64,000 nt of DNA. It comes from Lojkania enalia. Lineage: Eukaryota; Ascomycota; Dothideomycetes; Pleosporales. The position numbers and the translations under genes are program-made. Positions 46,107 to 58,764 of this stretch are shown piece after piece (the stretch's first letter is position 1; each line of letters starts with the position of its first letter). The DNA lies in the NCBI GenBank assembly GCA_010094045.1, contig ML986594.1, positions 432,505-496,504 of the forward strand, given 5' to 3'. The notes beneath the pieces are model-generated. The model was not told where the DNA came from, searched no databases, and saw nothing but the letters and a program-made list of their open reading frames with translations.

Positions 46107-47520
46107 TTACACTACCTTGTAACTGGAACGTGTGTTAGTAGATTGCATACCTGTCGGGCAAAATTGAGATCACTTACCTCCATGGATGTCCATCTTCATC
46201 ACCATATTGGATCCCTTCTATCCAGTCCTTCATCTGCTGGGCAATGGGGCCGGCCTCCGCGTGGTCGGCGAGACCACATTCTACCAGCCGGCTCTTCCAG
46301 CTGATCTTCCGCACGGGGCTAACAACGGCAGCCGTGCCTGCACCAAATACTTCCATCATGCGGCCCTCGTCCGCCGCATCTGCAAGCTCCTTCATTGTAA
46401 ATCTGCGCTCGGAAACCTTCCAGCCCTGAGGCTCTAGTCGTTCTCGCGCCAGCCCAAGAATCGAGTCCCGCGTGACGCCTTCCAGGATCGTCCCGTCGAG
46501 TGGTGCCGTAAGTAGCTCGGATTGCCCAGTCTCCTTGTTCTTGATGGCAGCAAATAGGTTCATAGTACCAACCTCGGTGACATACTCTTCCTCGCCAAAT
46601 AACCATAAATTCTGGTGGAATCCACGGCTGGCAGCTTGCATCTGTGGGACAATGCACGGGGCATAGTTGGCTCCCAGCTTCTTATCCCCAACACCGCCCG
46701 GCCAGGCACGTACAGCATAGTCCGTAGCCTCCAATGACACAGCCTTGAATCCGGTCGGGTAGTAGGGGCCGACAGGTGAAGCGATCACGTAGAGCAGTGC
46801 AGAGGCTGGTGGGCCAACGCCAAGTGTGCGCTGGGTACCGATCATAGTAGGTCGGAGGTACAATGAGTAGCCGCGAGCCCTATTGTTGTTAGACACTGCC
46901 TTGACAAGGTGTCCCGCCAAAGCTTACTCTGGGATAAACCTCTCGTCCAGCTTGACAAACTTGCCAATTAGTTCGGTCATTGCGGCGCCATCAAACGTGG
47001 GCAAAGCAATGCGCGCAGAAGACTTGTTCAATCGTGCCATGTTCATTTCCGGCCGGAACAACCTGACGTTCCCCTGCTTGTCCTTGTATGCCTTCATTCC
47101 CTCAAAGCATTCGAACGCATAGTGGAAAACGCAGGTGGCGGGATCGAGACTGAGGTTCTGGTACGGAGTGATGCGCGCCGGCAGCCATCCTTGTGAAGCT
47201 GTCCATTCAAGCGATAGCATATGATCTTGAAGCCACTGTTAGCCAGAGCGTGACACACGGCATCCGCACCGTTCACCTGTGAAATTGCGCCCAAAGATAA
47301 GTTCCTCCGGAGGGAGCAATTGCTTCGGAGTCGTCGTATTTGTGATACTGAGCTTCGACGGATCTATATTCTGGATTCCCGTTCCCACTGAAGCGTTAGC
47401 ATGAATGCTGTAGGCTCGCGAGCTCCGACGTCGCACTGATGCACTGAGCTCGGATGCGGCTGAATAAGTGAAGGAATGAGACAAAGAAGGTATCAACCGT
47501 AATGGCCGGTGCTGTAACAT
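46107..47520 (-). CDS. BAT1: Branched-chain amino-acid aminotransferase, mitochondrial type
   Basis: Four exons, 47277-47520, 46928-47225, 46178-46879 and 46107-46122; 419 residues. The last exon has only 16 nt and follows a TACTAAC branch site; it turns the unspliced HPWR end into HPWSYKVV, a family-like C-terminus. The first about 45 residues are Arg/Ser-rich without acids ([20 protein letters not shown]), a likely mitochondrial presequence. Fold-type IV aminotransferase features: [55 protein letters not shown] (the second Lys is the PLP lysine), [10 protein letters not shown] and [11 protein letters not shown]. It catalyses the last step of Leu, Ile and Val synthesis and the first of their breakdown, using 2-oxoglutarate/glutamate. 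The gene is divergent from Scy1. Confidence 0.96.
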
Positions 47521-48152
47521 TGTCGAGGCGCTGTTAGCAAGATAGCGACGAAAGGGTAAGGGAAGGTCGTCCAAAGGTTCTTTAGGTTGTAGAGTCTTGG
47601 ACGAATAATTTCAGTAGGCCCTGACGCTTTATCGGTAAGCATCGGAGAGTTTCGTTTGTTTTGCCGCAGCGGAGCTCAGCCAAATCGGAGCCGGAATGTA
47701 TACTCAAAGGGCGCAGCTAAACTTGTAGCTGCCAAATCGGATGCAGTAGGCTTCTAACGTGTTTTAGGGAATATGTAATACTAGGAGATTGGCCAAGTCT
47801 CTAAGAATATATTTCACGTGACTGAGCAGATGCAACTTGCAACACGATTCAAGCTTGTTGCGGGCGCGTCTCCTACGGCTGACGCATATCGCGTGGGTCC
47901 GCGACATTGCTTTGTTGGTCAATTTCTGTATATCAACGACCGTCTACGCCCTTCTGCATTGCACATCACCCTCTTGACCTTGATATGAATTGAGACCGCG
48001 GGGCGACAACTGTCCTTACTGCTTCTCCCCCACCCCGCCTCAATCTCAGCGCCTACTCCCACGATTCCCGAGTCTCCTGTCGGAATTATCCGGTCCATGA
48101 CGCCCTTGCTCCTCGCCGACAACAGCGCCGTATGGGCGAGCCCTTGTCCATT
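47521..48152. other. Divergent promoter region
   Basis: About 630 bp between the aminotransferase and Scy1 start codons. No gene recognised. Confidence 0.4.
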
Positions 48153-51100
48153 ATGTTCTCGAATGCGCTAAAGTCCTTTACCTCGAACATATCCTCTAAC
48201 TACGCCCTCAATCAACAGCCGTCATCTTACTCTGGGCCATGGAAAATATACGATGCGAAGAAGAAGTCTACAGGCAAGGCAGCATCAGTGTTCGTTTTTG
48301 AGAAGAAGTCATTAGAGCCACCAGGCGGGGGCGGCTTAGGAGGACGATCAGGGGCGTCTGGGCTCAAACGCACCCATGAAGAAGTGATAGAAAGGTTAAA
48401 GAAGGAGGCTAGCTCGCTGGCGCGGTTGCGGCATCCAAGTATTCTAGAATTGGCCGAACCAGTGGAGGAGACTCGTGGCGGAGGGTTGATGTTCGCCACA
48501 GAACCCGTCACCGCTTCCCTGGCTGGTCTGCTGCAGGAGAAGGATGAGCAAGAGAGGGCCGGCGGGGTTGGTGGACGCCGGAGTCGGTACGTGATCGAGG
48601 AGTCCGACGGCCAGAAGCGTAGGCGGGAGTTGGAAATAGACGAGCTCGAGATTCAGAAAGGGCTGCTGCAAATAGCAAAAGGACTGGAGTTTCTTCATGA
48701 GAGTGCCGGATTGGTTCACGCAAATCTGACCCCTGAGGCAATATTCGTCAATGCTAAAGTAGGAATAACCATCCCGTTACAATTGATGTATCTTACTGAT
48801 TTACGTGGCAGTCTGATTGGAAAATATCTGGACTCGGCTTTTCTAGCCCACCGGACAACTCTGCCAAAGCAACATCAGTCGCTCCGATTTCTCTTTCCGA
48901 GGTCTTAAACTACGACTCGAGATTGCCGCGATACGTTCAGTTAGATCTAGATTACACATCTCCAGATTTTGTCATTGACGGAAATGTCACTCCCTCGACA
49001 GATATGTTCTCTTTAGGCATGCTGATCATTGCGCTCTACAACTCTCCACACAAAAGTCCGCTAGAGTTCCATGGAAGCCAATCAGCGTACAAGCGAGCGT
49101 TTTCTTCTTCATCTTCTATCCCCAACAAAAATAACAATTTCATGAGTTCTCAATCACTACCGAGAGATGTGATGAATGGAGTTCTAGACCGACTAATCAC
49201 TAGGCGGCCAGCGCAGAGGTTGGATGCGCGAGAGTTCCAACAAGCACAGTATTTTGATAATATTCTTGTATCAACAATTCGTTTCTTAGATGCTTTACCA
49301 GCGAAGACACCAAACGAGAAGGCACAGTTCATGCGAGGCCTTCCGAGGATCTTGAACCAATTCCCTAGGTCAGTGCTAGACAAGAAAGTTCTGACAGCAC
49401 TGTTGGAGGAGATGAAAGATAGGGAGCTTCTTGCGCTGGTTCTGCAGAACACGTTCAAAATTATAACCATGCTACCCTCTGGGAAGCGCACATTCGCGGA
49501 GAAGGTTATTCCTCAATTAAAAGATACATTCTTAGCAAGCAGCTCGTCGAACAAGGGACCAACTGCAGAACGGGACAGTTTAAAAGAAGCGGGATTGATG
49601 GTTGTGCTTGAAAACATGCAAATCATTGCAGAAAATTCGAGTGGAAAGGATTTCAAAGATGGTAAGTCTTTTGAACAGGCTTGAAGGGCTTAAGACAACC
49701 GTGTTTGCATGATTGTCTTCTTTATTGTGCTAAATTTTTCAGATATTCTTCCTATTCTCAATCATGCCCTTGAATCTCCTACACATGCGTTGGTCAATGC
49801 GTCTCTCGGCACACTTCCGGTTGTTCTACCCATTCTTGATTTTTCTACGATAAAGAATGAACTATTTCCAATCATAGCCAGTGTATTCGCTAAGACTAGT
49901 AGTATGGGCATCAAGATCAGAGGTCTAGAGGCCTTGAAGACACTTTGCGGAGGTGGGAGTGAGGAAGTAGATGCCGTACAGAGTGATGGCCTTATGGAAA
50001 TGGTCAACACTCCGAAGCCGAAGAACTCTAACGTGTCAATATTGGACAAATACACTATCCAAGAAAAAGTTGTCCCGCTGCTGAAGGGTATTAGAACGAA
50101 GGAGCCCGCGGTAATGGTATGATCAGAGCTCCATCTCTCGTGTTTTATGCACGCTGATGATATAATAGATGACAGCTTTGGACGTATTCAAGGCTATAGG
50201 GTCCCAGGTCGACCCAGAGTTTCTCGCTATCGATATCTTACCGATCCTTTGGCAATTCAGTCTCGGTCCATTGCTCAATCTCTCCCAATTTCAGGCCTAC
50301 ATGGCCCTGATTAAATCGCTATCATCTCGAGTCGAAAACGATCAAACAAGAAAACTTCAGGAGCTCGGCTCGAGTGGCACAGCTTCTGCAGCCGCTTCGC
50401 GAAACGACTTCATGAGCTTTGGGGTTATCGGCGGGGCAAATGGCTTCGAGGAGGCGAATGACAATGGTGATACCGATTTTGAGGCTCTTGTTCGCAGCGG
50501 CAGTCAACACAGGTCCGGTGGTGATATGCTTGGTAGAGACCCATGGGCGAGCGCGCCAGCGCCTGCATCTTCATCCACTGTCCCTCCGTCAAGGTTTACT
50601 GCCAACCGGGCAAGGACATCAAACAACGCTTCGCCAGCAGCGACATTCTCATGGTCTACTCCGCCTTTGTCGCCTCCAGCTACGAAGCTTACAACAGCAC
50701 AAGGAAATCAGCGGGGAATAACACCAGACAATGCCTTTAGTTCATTGAACGCATCGTTCCCCGCTATCGTACCTGCCAACCCTGGGATCGGAAGCTCGAA
50801 TTTCTCTGCACAACAATCACGTCCTACAGGTCTCAGCATGAATAGCATGCTATCCTCTTCTAACGTAGTGATGCCGTCACTTACCACTCAAACCGCGGGC
50901 ATTGACTGGGGTAAAGCGGCTAGTGCTGTTTCTTCGAACCCATGGGGAAGCAATACTTCGAACACAGGAGGCAGTCTATCGAACTATTCCGTAGCACCAC
51001 CCCCTCAGCACCAGCACCAGCGCCAGCAAAGTAATCCGTACTCGGCTTTCAGCATTGCTCCCCCACCGTCAACGAGCAGCAACTCATTTAGCACTGCGCC

Positions 51101-51248
51101 TCCCTCTGACCAAGGCCAGAGAATGGGTAGTAATCTAAGCATGAACAGTATGACGAGTAGGATGAATCAGAACCAGAACCAGATTCAGCAACAGAGGCCG
51201 AGTCAAGGTTGGGAAACACCGAACTCAGGAGGCGATAGCTTGATATAG
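48153..51248 (+). CDS. SCY1: Scy1-family pseudokinase (SCYL2 type)
   Basis: Four exons: 48153-48758, 48812-49661, 49743-50116 and 50169-51248; 969 residues. I start at MFSNALKSFTSNIS, the family's usual start; an in-frame ATG seven codons upstream (48132) is possible. The N-terminal kinase fold keeps its outline but not its catalytic residues. The HRD site reads VHANLTPEAIF and the DFG site reads KISGLGF (formed across the first intron), so it should be inactive. HEAT-like helices follow (about residues 350-700: ALPAKTPNEKAQFMRGLPRI, FSTIKNELFPIIASVF). The C-terminal tail is Ser/Asn/Gln/Pro-rich. Scy1/SCYL proteins act in clathrin-linked trafficking between Golgi and endosomes and in tRNA export. 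All junctions keep frame. Confidence 0.9.
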
Positions 51249-52752
51249 ATAAAGGACTCAGATGCGGACTCGGTGTTTCTATGGTGTTGAGAGCGTTCTA
51301 GCGGGAAAATTCGGGGCTCCTGGGATAGAAGGTCTGGTTGGTATGTTATAAGTTTGACGAGCGAATTCCAATTATGTGGATTAATGATCGGGAAATAATT
51401 CCGAGTTTGAGGTTGATAACAAGGCCTTCCCCTGTCGAATGAATATCCATGATGTTTCATAAGCGGTATTCGCCGNNNNNNNNNNNNNNNNNNNNNNNNN
51501 NNNNNNNNNNNNNNNNNNNNNNNNNNNNNNNNNNNNNNNNNNNNNNNNNNNNNNNNNNNNNNNNNNNNNNNNNNNNNNNNNNNNNNNNNNNNNNNCTTTT
51601 TTTCTCAAGGTTTTTCACCGGACAACCACCCTCTGATGAATTTAGCGTCGCTATCATGATCTGATTGCCACTGTATTGATTGACGTTTTGAAAACTTTAT
51701 ATAGACTTCTAAGGCATTTAACTTATCAATCGGAAGCGCCAGCAGGCTGACTTAAGACTCTAGACACGAAGGTACCGTAGAGTAAGATACTTAGGCAGGT
51801 AAGCGCACATGTGGTATCTGGCTATCAGCCATGCCCATTTTTTCTCGCCAGGCTGCGTGTCGCCAGGCATATGCTCGGGAGCACCGGCAATCAGATGTGA
51901 TGGTACAACGGCTAGAGCTCTTTCTACGGGTTATTCCATCGAGCAATAGGAGACGAAAGCGGACTGAAAGCGGATCGCCCTATACTACTATTCTCTAGCC
52001 CACTTCAAGGCGCGATACGGGGTTCAAACTGCGCGAGGTCCCAACGCACAGCACCACAAGCGGCGTCCCAAGCCAGACAAGGCTAGATAAGCTCGTCAAA
52101 CTCGGGTAGCCGAGGCTTAGCAAAAGCTTGCAGCACCGCATCCTATTCAGGTCAATTTCTTAGCCGCTCAAGCATCTAAATTTCCGCATCTATTCTAGCC
52201 CGTCCCCGAAGAGCAGTCGAAGCAAAGATTGCTTTGGAATGCCGCGTCTTCTACTGCAGATCTCTATGATGAAGCAGTGTTATGAAGGCCAAATAATAGG
52301 ACTAGATAGAATTATCTGCAGACACCGACGCTCGCCCGCAATAGTCCGGCCGCCGTTCTCGGCGGGCGATCCAGGGATCATGTTCACTGATTCCACTCCA
52401 ACAGTTCAATCATGTCCGTGCCATCCCACTCTCACCTACGTCGTCATTTGCCCCAGCCCCGGGTTCCGCCTTGCACTACCCATGCTACTATTATCCAATC
52501 TTACCTAGGTACATTGCGTCTACCCACCACTTCATCGCCTACTTAATCCACCATCTCCCAGCGTTCCTCGCGAGCCGTCAGCATATTTTGGTACTCCATT
52601 TCTACATCGGCCCGCAGTGCGAGAGACAGTCCTCGCTACGCGCCCTCTAAGCAGGACATCCATTACCCATCTCGAGTGTTCATGCTACCAGAAGCAAACT
52701 CCGCTCGTCCTTTCTATTACACTCCCTTCAAGGAGGCCATCCGCTCCGTAAA
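51249..52752. other. Spacer containing an assembly gap
   Basis: About 1.5 kb upstream of the Mtr-like transporter. Positions 51476-51595 are 120 Ns. Frames crossing the gap are meaningless. The rest shows no gene; the last 250 bases are pyrimidine-rich (promoter-like). Confidence 0.5.
51476..51595. other. Assembly gap (120 Ns)
   Basis: A run of N. The base before it is G and the first base after it is C, followed by a T run (CTTTTTTT), so a low-complexity or repeated stretch may lie inside. Confidence 0.99.
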
Positions 52753-54438
52753 ATGGCGCTAGGCTTCGAACTCAGCGCCAAAAAGGCTGTTATCAAGGAT
52801 GAATCCGAGAAGCCAATCGACGCTTTCAACTATGAATCAGAGAACCCAGAAGGACGCCGCATGAGCCGTGTTGCGTCGGTCAGTCGTCGCGATGTTGATG
52901 ATTCCGATGCCAGCACTCTTTCTGTGGGTAAACAGATTGAGATGGAAGCCGGTAATGCCATTCAATATCGTACCTGCAGCTGGTATAAGGTGCGTCGGCA
53001 AAACCTGTTACAGTGACCACTTCGCCCTTCTCGCGCCACAGGTAAACACTAATATCATGGATATAGACCGCAGCTCTGCTGTTTTCTGAGTACATTTGCC
53101 TGGCTATTATGTCATTCCCCTATTCGTACTCAATTCTTGGTCTTGTACCCGGATTGATCTTGACTGTCGTTGTGGCTGGCCTCGTCCTGTACACTTCGCT
53201 AATTGTCTGGTGAGCATACATTCTATGGCCAGGCCTTCAACCCACTAATGGTGGGTAGGGAGTTTTGCCTGCGCCATCCTGAAGTCCGTGATGTTTGCGA
53301 TATCGGACAAATGCTGTTCTGGAACAAGAAATGCGCATGGTGGTTCACTACCGTCATGTTTTTGCTCAACAATACCTTTATTCAGGGTTTCCACTGCTTG
53401 GTTGGAGCCAAGTATCTCAATACGATGACCAAACATTCAATGTGTACAGTGGGCTTCTCCGCTATCATGGCGACCATCTCCTGGGCTTGCTCGCTCCCGA
53501 GGACATTTAACACGCTCTCGAAGATTGCGTCCGCTTCGGCATTCTTCACGTTTGTCTCCGTCTTTTTGGCCACCATCTTTGCGGGGATTGAGCCTCATCC
53601 GAACGGATATCCTGCCAAGGGCGAGCCATTAGTTTTAACAGTTCCTGTAGTTGGGACGACCTTCGTAGCCGGAATGAACGCTTTTATGAACATCAGCTAT
53701 ACATTTATTGGTCAGATTACACTCCCGAGTTTCATTGCCGAAATGAAGGAGCCAAAAGATTTCCCAAAGGCACTGTGGGCCGTGACTATCGCGGAAATCA
53801 TCGTTTTTAGCTTGGTGGGGGCTATTTTTTATGTGTATACTGGCACCAACTACAACATCGCACCCGCATTCGGTTCCCTTGGTAACGAGGTCTTCTTGAA
53901 GATTTCATTCTCCTTCATGATTCCGACACTGATATTCCTTGGCGTTCTATATGCATCGGTCTCATGCCGCTTCATGTTCTTCCGCTTGTTCACGGGAACC
54001 TGTCATATGGGCCAACACACCGTCGTGGGCTGGGTCACCTGGGGGGCTCTTCTCGCCCTTTCCTGGATTCTTGCCTTCATTATCGCAGAGGTCATTCCAT
54101 TCTTTTCAGATTTGCTTTCATTGATGAGCTCGCTCTTCGACTCGTTCTTCGGGTTCATATTCTGGGGTGTAGCTTACTTCAGGATGCGCGAGATGGATCA
54201 TGGTCCACGGTTCTGGGCGGTGCGTGGATTCAGGGGATGGTTTGGGTTTATTTTTAATATCACTCTTTGCCTAATCGGACTTCTTTTCTTGTCTGGCGGA
54301 ACCTACGTAAGCACGCTCATACGTTGTCATCGTAAATAGTTACTGACATTCCTCTAGGCTTCCGTACAATCAATCATTAATAGATACCATGAGGCGAATT
54401 TTGATGGACCATTCACCTGCGAATCGAATGGATTGTAA
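52753..54438 (+). CDS. Amino-acid transporter, AAAP family (Mtr-like)
   Basis: Four exons, 52753-52989, 53067-53209, 53259-54306 and 54358-54438, with introns of 77, 49 and 51 bp; 502 residues. A cytosolic N-terminus with Arg/Ser/Asp clusters (about residues 1-75) leads to YKTAALLFSEYICLAIMSFP (first membrane segment, spanning the first intron). LGLVPGLILTVVVAGLVLYT and about nine further hydrophobic helices follow. The phrase AFMNISYTFIGQITLPSFIA and EMKEPKDFPKALW are typical of fungal members related to the Neurospora neutral amino-acid transporter mtr. It would bring in neutral or aromatic amino acids with protons. It is a different superfamily branch from the permease at 37.7 kb. Substrate is inferred from family only. 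Confidence 0.9.
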
Positions 54439-54883
54439 GGATATTTAAATAAGCTCTTAGTAGATGAATTGTTCGTAATGCAATGATGGTAAATACTTAA
54501 TTCTACAGGGGTGGGGGCGCAGGAGTGATTAGATAGAGTAAATCGAACAGGGATAGACTTAAGAAATGTAAAATATGCGTAAACAGCAAAAGGACAGAGA
54601 TCCATAAGCCGACCGATAGTGAACGAAACTGTATTCACGGTTCTCTAATTTTCTTTGCAGCACCACAATGTCTACGATGTTGCAATTCATCTCTCCGGAC
54701 CCAGAAGCAAGCGATCATGGCGGAGCTATGACGTTCCATTTTCCGCTAGCGAACGAATTGCCGACGACAACCTTTCCCATGTTGTTTGCTGCTTTCCCCT
54801 AGTGCATAGTCGACTTCCATCTTCCACCTCTTGCTTTGCGCTTTGTGATACTTTTGAGCAGTGCCACAGATCTTGGTTGTATC
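54439..54883. other. Spacer upstream of the methyltransferase
   Basis: About 445 bp. A possible leader intron acceptor (TTTTCTTTGCAG at 54649-54660) is visible. No coding exon supported. Confidence 0.4.
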
Positions 54884-55735
54884 ATGGCCTCCTTTATAGA
54901 TTTCAGCCAGCCCAGTTTCTGGAGTCAGTACTAGCTTCCCTACGCCGACCTGTTGAGGGGATGGCTTGCGATTGACATTTTGCAGTTTCCGCAGCTTCAA
55001 TTACGTTCAACCCCACATTCTGGAAGTACGAATATCATTCGAACAATTCATTGTATGCTTAGCTAACTCTTGCATAGCATCGCCGCCCGTCAAGGTACAT
55101 GCGCGGACGCTCCAACAGCATCCCCTTCAAAGCTCGACTCCAGGATCGCGCAACGGCTAACCCAAACCCCTCACAGAATACCACAACAAAGTAATCACCA
55201 AGCTCTTAGGTGGCAACTCTCACCTAGGCTGCTACGCCCTCGCCATAACCATCTTCTCCCTCGGCATCTTCCGCGACTACCTGTTCGTCCTTTCCCCTTA
55301 GCCCCACATAATCCCCCGCCTTAACAAAAACCCAGCTTCAACTCCGCCCTCGACAACCAACCCACGCACCCCCTCCTCGCCGAGACCCCAATAAAGCTCT
55401 CTGCAATCCCCCTCTTCCTAACCGGCAACACCCTCGTCCTAACATCCATGTACGCCCTCGGCATCACGGGCACCTACCTCGGCGACTACTTCGGCATCCT
55501 CATGGATGCGCCCGTCACCTCGTTCCCCTTCAACGTGACCGACGCGCCCATGTACCATGGCTCGACCCTCAGCTTCCTCGCCACGGCTATCTGGAGGGGC
55601 AGGCCCGCGGGTGTGCTCTTGACCGCACTGGTCGCGGCGGCGTATGCCGTGGCGAGGATGTATGAGGATCCGTTTACGAGCATGATTTATAAGAAGAGGG
55701 AGGAGGAGAGGGAGGCTGGGAAGAAGGGGTTGTGA
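54884..55735 (+). CDS. OPI3: Phospholipid N-methyltransferase Opi3
   Basis: Five exons: 54884-54923, 54986-55025, 55078-55094, 55177-55282 and 55336-55735; 200 residues. The third exon has just 17 nt. The joined protein reads MASFIDFSQPSFWISAASIT, FNPTFWNIAARQEYHNK, GCYALAITIFSLGIFRDYL, LTSMYALGITGTYLGDYFGI and GSTLSFLATAIWRGRPAGVL. The length, the four membrane segments and the GTYLGDYFGI / GSTLSF region match fungal Opi3. This ER membrane enzyme makes the last two methylations from phosphatidyl-monomethylethanolamine to phosphatidylcholine, with S-adenosylmethionine. The C-terminus ends in lysine-rich residues (KKREEEREAGKKGL), consistent with ER retention. Only the last exon gives an obvious unspliced frame, so the gene is easily truncated by automatic calls. 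Confidence 0.93.
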
Positions 55736-56453
55736 TATCTTTCTGCCTCGCTTCGCGCTGGACAATCACCGAGCATGGAAACGACGGTTCAAGAACTGGA
55801 GAGTAGAAGGGTCGGGCGGAAAGAGATATATTCATCTTAGAAATACTGGTACATAGGGCAGATGGCTTTTTGCTCCGAATCGCACGGTGGTGATTTTCCT
55901 TCTAATTCAACATGACGCATGCAACAGCGGGAGAGCACCAGCGGAGAACGGCGTTGGGGGTCTTCAACGTCCCTCAGCACGTATCAAAAGTTATCCTTGT
56001 TTTTGGCTTCATCGTTCTTAAAAATCCCAATGCGACATCTTAGTTTAACCCAGAGCAACTCATCATACTTGCTTGAAGTAACCCCAGTCTACTACATCCT
56101 GCTCTGTAAGTAGACTTCCGGCCAAGTGGGCCATATTCGGTGCCTACAAGGCATGCATCCCTACACTTAGAAGATATACATCACGATGCATGTTCAAAAT
56201 GGCATGGCATAATTTATCAATTAGAACATCTTTTGCTTAACAAGAAGTGTCGCTCCTACGCTTCAAGAATACCTAAGTCTTCAAGGGCAAGCTTTGCAAG
56301 TGGATTAGTAGCAGGAACAACATGCCGTTCCCAGGTGCCTTTCGCGCCCCATAAAACATGAACAAGGAGTTCAGTGCAAGACGAACCGTAGTAACCGCAT
56401 CGGACCAATATTCAGCCTCTTCCCGACGCCAAACTTGATATGGTATCTTGAAT
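55736..56453. other. Convergent spacer
   Basis: About 720 bp between the stops of Opi3 and beta-tubulin. No gene recognised. Confidence 0.4.
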
Positions 56454-58135
56454 TTACTCCTCAGCCTCAAGGGGAGCCTCCTCATCGTACTCCTCTTCGC
56501 CCTCGGAGACGGAAGCCTCCTGGTATTGCTGATACTCTGAGACCAAGTCGTTCATGTTGGACTCGGCCTCGGTGAATTCCATCTCATCCATGCCCTCACC
56601 AGTATACCAATGCAAGAAAGCCTTGCGACGGAACATAGCAGTGAATTGGTCACCGACACGCTTGAACAGCTCTTGAATAGAAGTAGAGTTGCCAACGAAA
56701 GTGGCAGACATCTTAAGACCACGTGGGGGAATGGAGCAGAGAGCGGTCTGGACGTTGTTGGGGATCCACTCAACAAAGTAAGACGAATTCTTGTTCTGGA
56801 CATTGCGCATCTGATCCTCAACCTCTTTCATAGAGACTTTGCCACGGAATATGGCGGAGCAGGTCAGGTAGCGGCCGTTCCTGAAGTCAGAAGCGGCCAT
56901 CATGTTCTTGGGGTCGAACATTTGCTGGGTGAGTTCTGGAACGGAGACGGCACGGAAAGCGTAGGCACCGCGGCCAGTCAGGGGAGCAAACCCAACCATG
57001 AAGAAGTGGAGGCGCGGGAAAGGGACCATGTTGACAGCCAGCTTCCTCAAGTCGGAGTTGAGCTGACCAGGGAAACGCAAGCAGGTGGTGACACCGGACA
57101 TGACGGCGGAGACCAGGTGGTTCAGGTCACCATAGGAGGGGTTGTTGAGCTTGAGAGTCCTCATGCAAATGTCGTAGAGCGCCTACACCTAAGTTAGTCG
57201 ACACGGGTGGAAACAGAACACATGGGACATACCTCGTTATCAATGCAGAAAGTCTCATCGGAGTTCTCAACCAATTGGTGGACCGAGAGGGTAGCGTTGT
57301 AGGGCTCAACGACGGTATCAGACACCTTGGGAGACGGTACAACGGAGAAAGTGGCCATCATACGGTCTGGGAATTCTTCACGAATCTTGGAGATCAACAA
57401 GGTACCCATACCGGCACCAGTACCGCCACCGAGGGAGTGAGTGATCTGGAAACCCTGGAGGCAGTCGCAGCCTTCAGCCTCACGGCGTACGACGTCGAGA
57501 ACCTGGTCAACTAGCTCGGCACCTTCCGTGTAATGACCCTTGGCCCAGTTGTTACCAGCACCAGACTGACCAAAAACGAAGTTATCGGGGCGGAAGAGTT
57601 GTCCGAAAGGTCCAGCGCGGACGGCGTCCATAGTGCCCGGTTCCAAGTCGACGAGAACGGCACGGGGAACGAACTTGTTGCCGGAAGCCTGCAACGGGTC
57701 AGTGGCTTGTAGCAAATCGGGCAGTTTGTACTGCATAGCATACCTCATTGAAGTAGACGTTCATACGCTCAAGTTGGAGATCGGAGGTACCATTGTAGCT
57801 GGAAATAATTAGCATCCATCGCAAGGGGCTGCTAAGTGGCCGGCAATCACGAAGTACTTACACCCCAGAGCCATCGAGACCGTGCTCTCCAGAAATCTGT
57901 TGCCTGCCGCAAATGTCAGTACGCTACCGCACCGTGGTGAACGACACAATTTCCATACCAAAAGGCAGCACCAATCTGGTTGCCGCATTGGCCGGTCTGA
58001 AGGTGGACCTATTCGCTCGACGTTAGCTGTCTTTCCCCTCCCACACAGTGTTGTCCCAGTGCCCAACGCGGGGCAGAAGGGGGACGCGCCACCAGCGACA
58101 GCTGTAAACAGGGGTGCACCTACGATCTCACGCAT
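56454..58135 (-). CDS. TUB2: Beta-tubulin
   Basis: Six exons: 58124-58135, 57959-58008, 57862-57903, 57744-57798, 57233-57688 and 56454-57182; 447 residues. The first exon is four codons (Met-Arg-Glu-Ile), as in most filamentous ascomycete beta-tubulins; the MREI sequence itself also sits in the tubulin autoregulation motif. Clear landmarks are [19 protein letters not shown], the GTP-binding [31 protein letters not shown] and the acidic C-terminal tail ([16 protein letters not shown]). It forms microtubules with alpha-tubulin. Residues tied to benzimidazole resistance are wild type: His6, Phe167 ([10 protein letters not shown]), Glu198 and Phe200 ([11 protein letters not shown]). That numbering is from general knowledge of the family. 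The gene is convergent with Opi3. Confidence 0.98.
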
Positions 58136-58764
58136 GATGGTTGATTGAGAAGATACAGGTAGTGCTTTTGGGACTGAAAGTGGCGGGCAAGGATGGCTGT
58201 CGGGTGGTTGTGGTTCGGGGCGAGGTGTTAAAGGAGGGAAGGAGAAGTGTCGGTGTGGGACTGGGGAGTATTTGCTTTCGCGCTAAGACGGACTTGTTTA
58301 CGCGATGACCCAGGCACCAACGAAACCCTCGCACTGCGCAACACTGTCAACAGAGCAACAAACCCGTGCTATGGACCGACTGCAGCGCCCTCAACTTTGA
58401 CCGCATCTCGCATTTGCGTATTTGCTATGTTGTAGATCTACCGTTCCTCCCCTCGCTCTTCACTGCTGACAACGCTCGTTCACGGCACCGAGGGAGGGGC
58501 ACAGTTACCCCCTTCCAAACCTGCCGGGGAGTTTGGATTTCTCTACAAACACAACTCCCGCAGAGTTGAAAGATGTGGTTTCACTAAAACCTCCTATACT
58601 TCTTGCTCGTGCTCAGGCCTCTTGCTCTATATGTCCATTTTCTTATGCAGTCTTACCCAATCGCCGAACTTGTTGCGCCATCACCCATATTGGTTGCATG
58701 TTTTCATGAGCCCAAGCCTCAGAAGTTTGGAACACATCGTGTCCCAATGTAAAGAATACACTTT
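58136..58764. other. Beta-tubulin promoter region
   Basis: About 630 bp between the beta-tubulin start and the 3' end of the ceramidase pseudogene. No gene recognised. Confidence 0.45.

Noticed and set aside
48153..48758. Active protein kinase
   Set aside because: The HRD and DFG motifs are replaced (HANL and GLGF), as in Scy1 pseudokinases.
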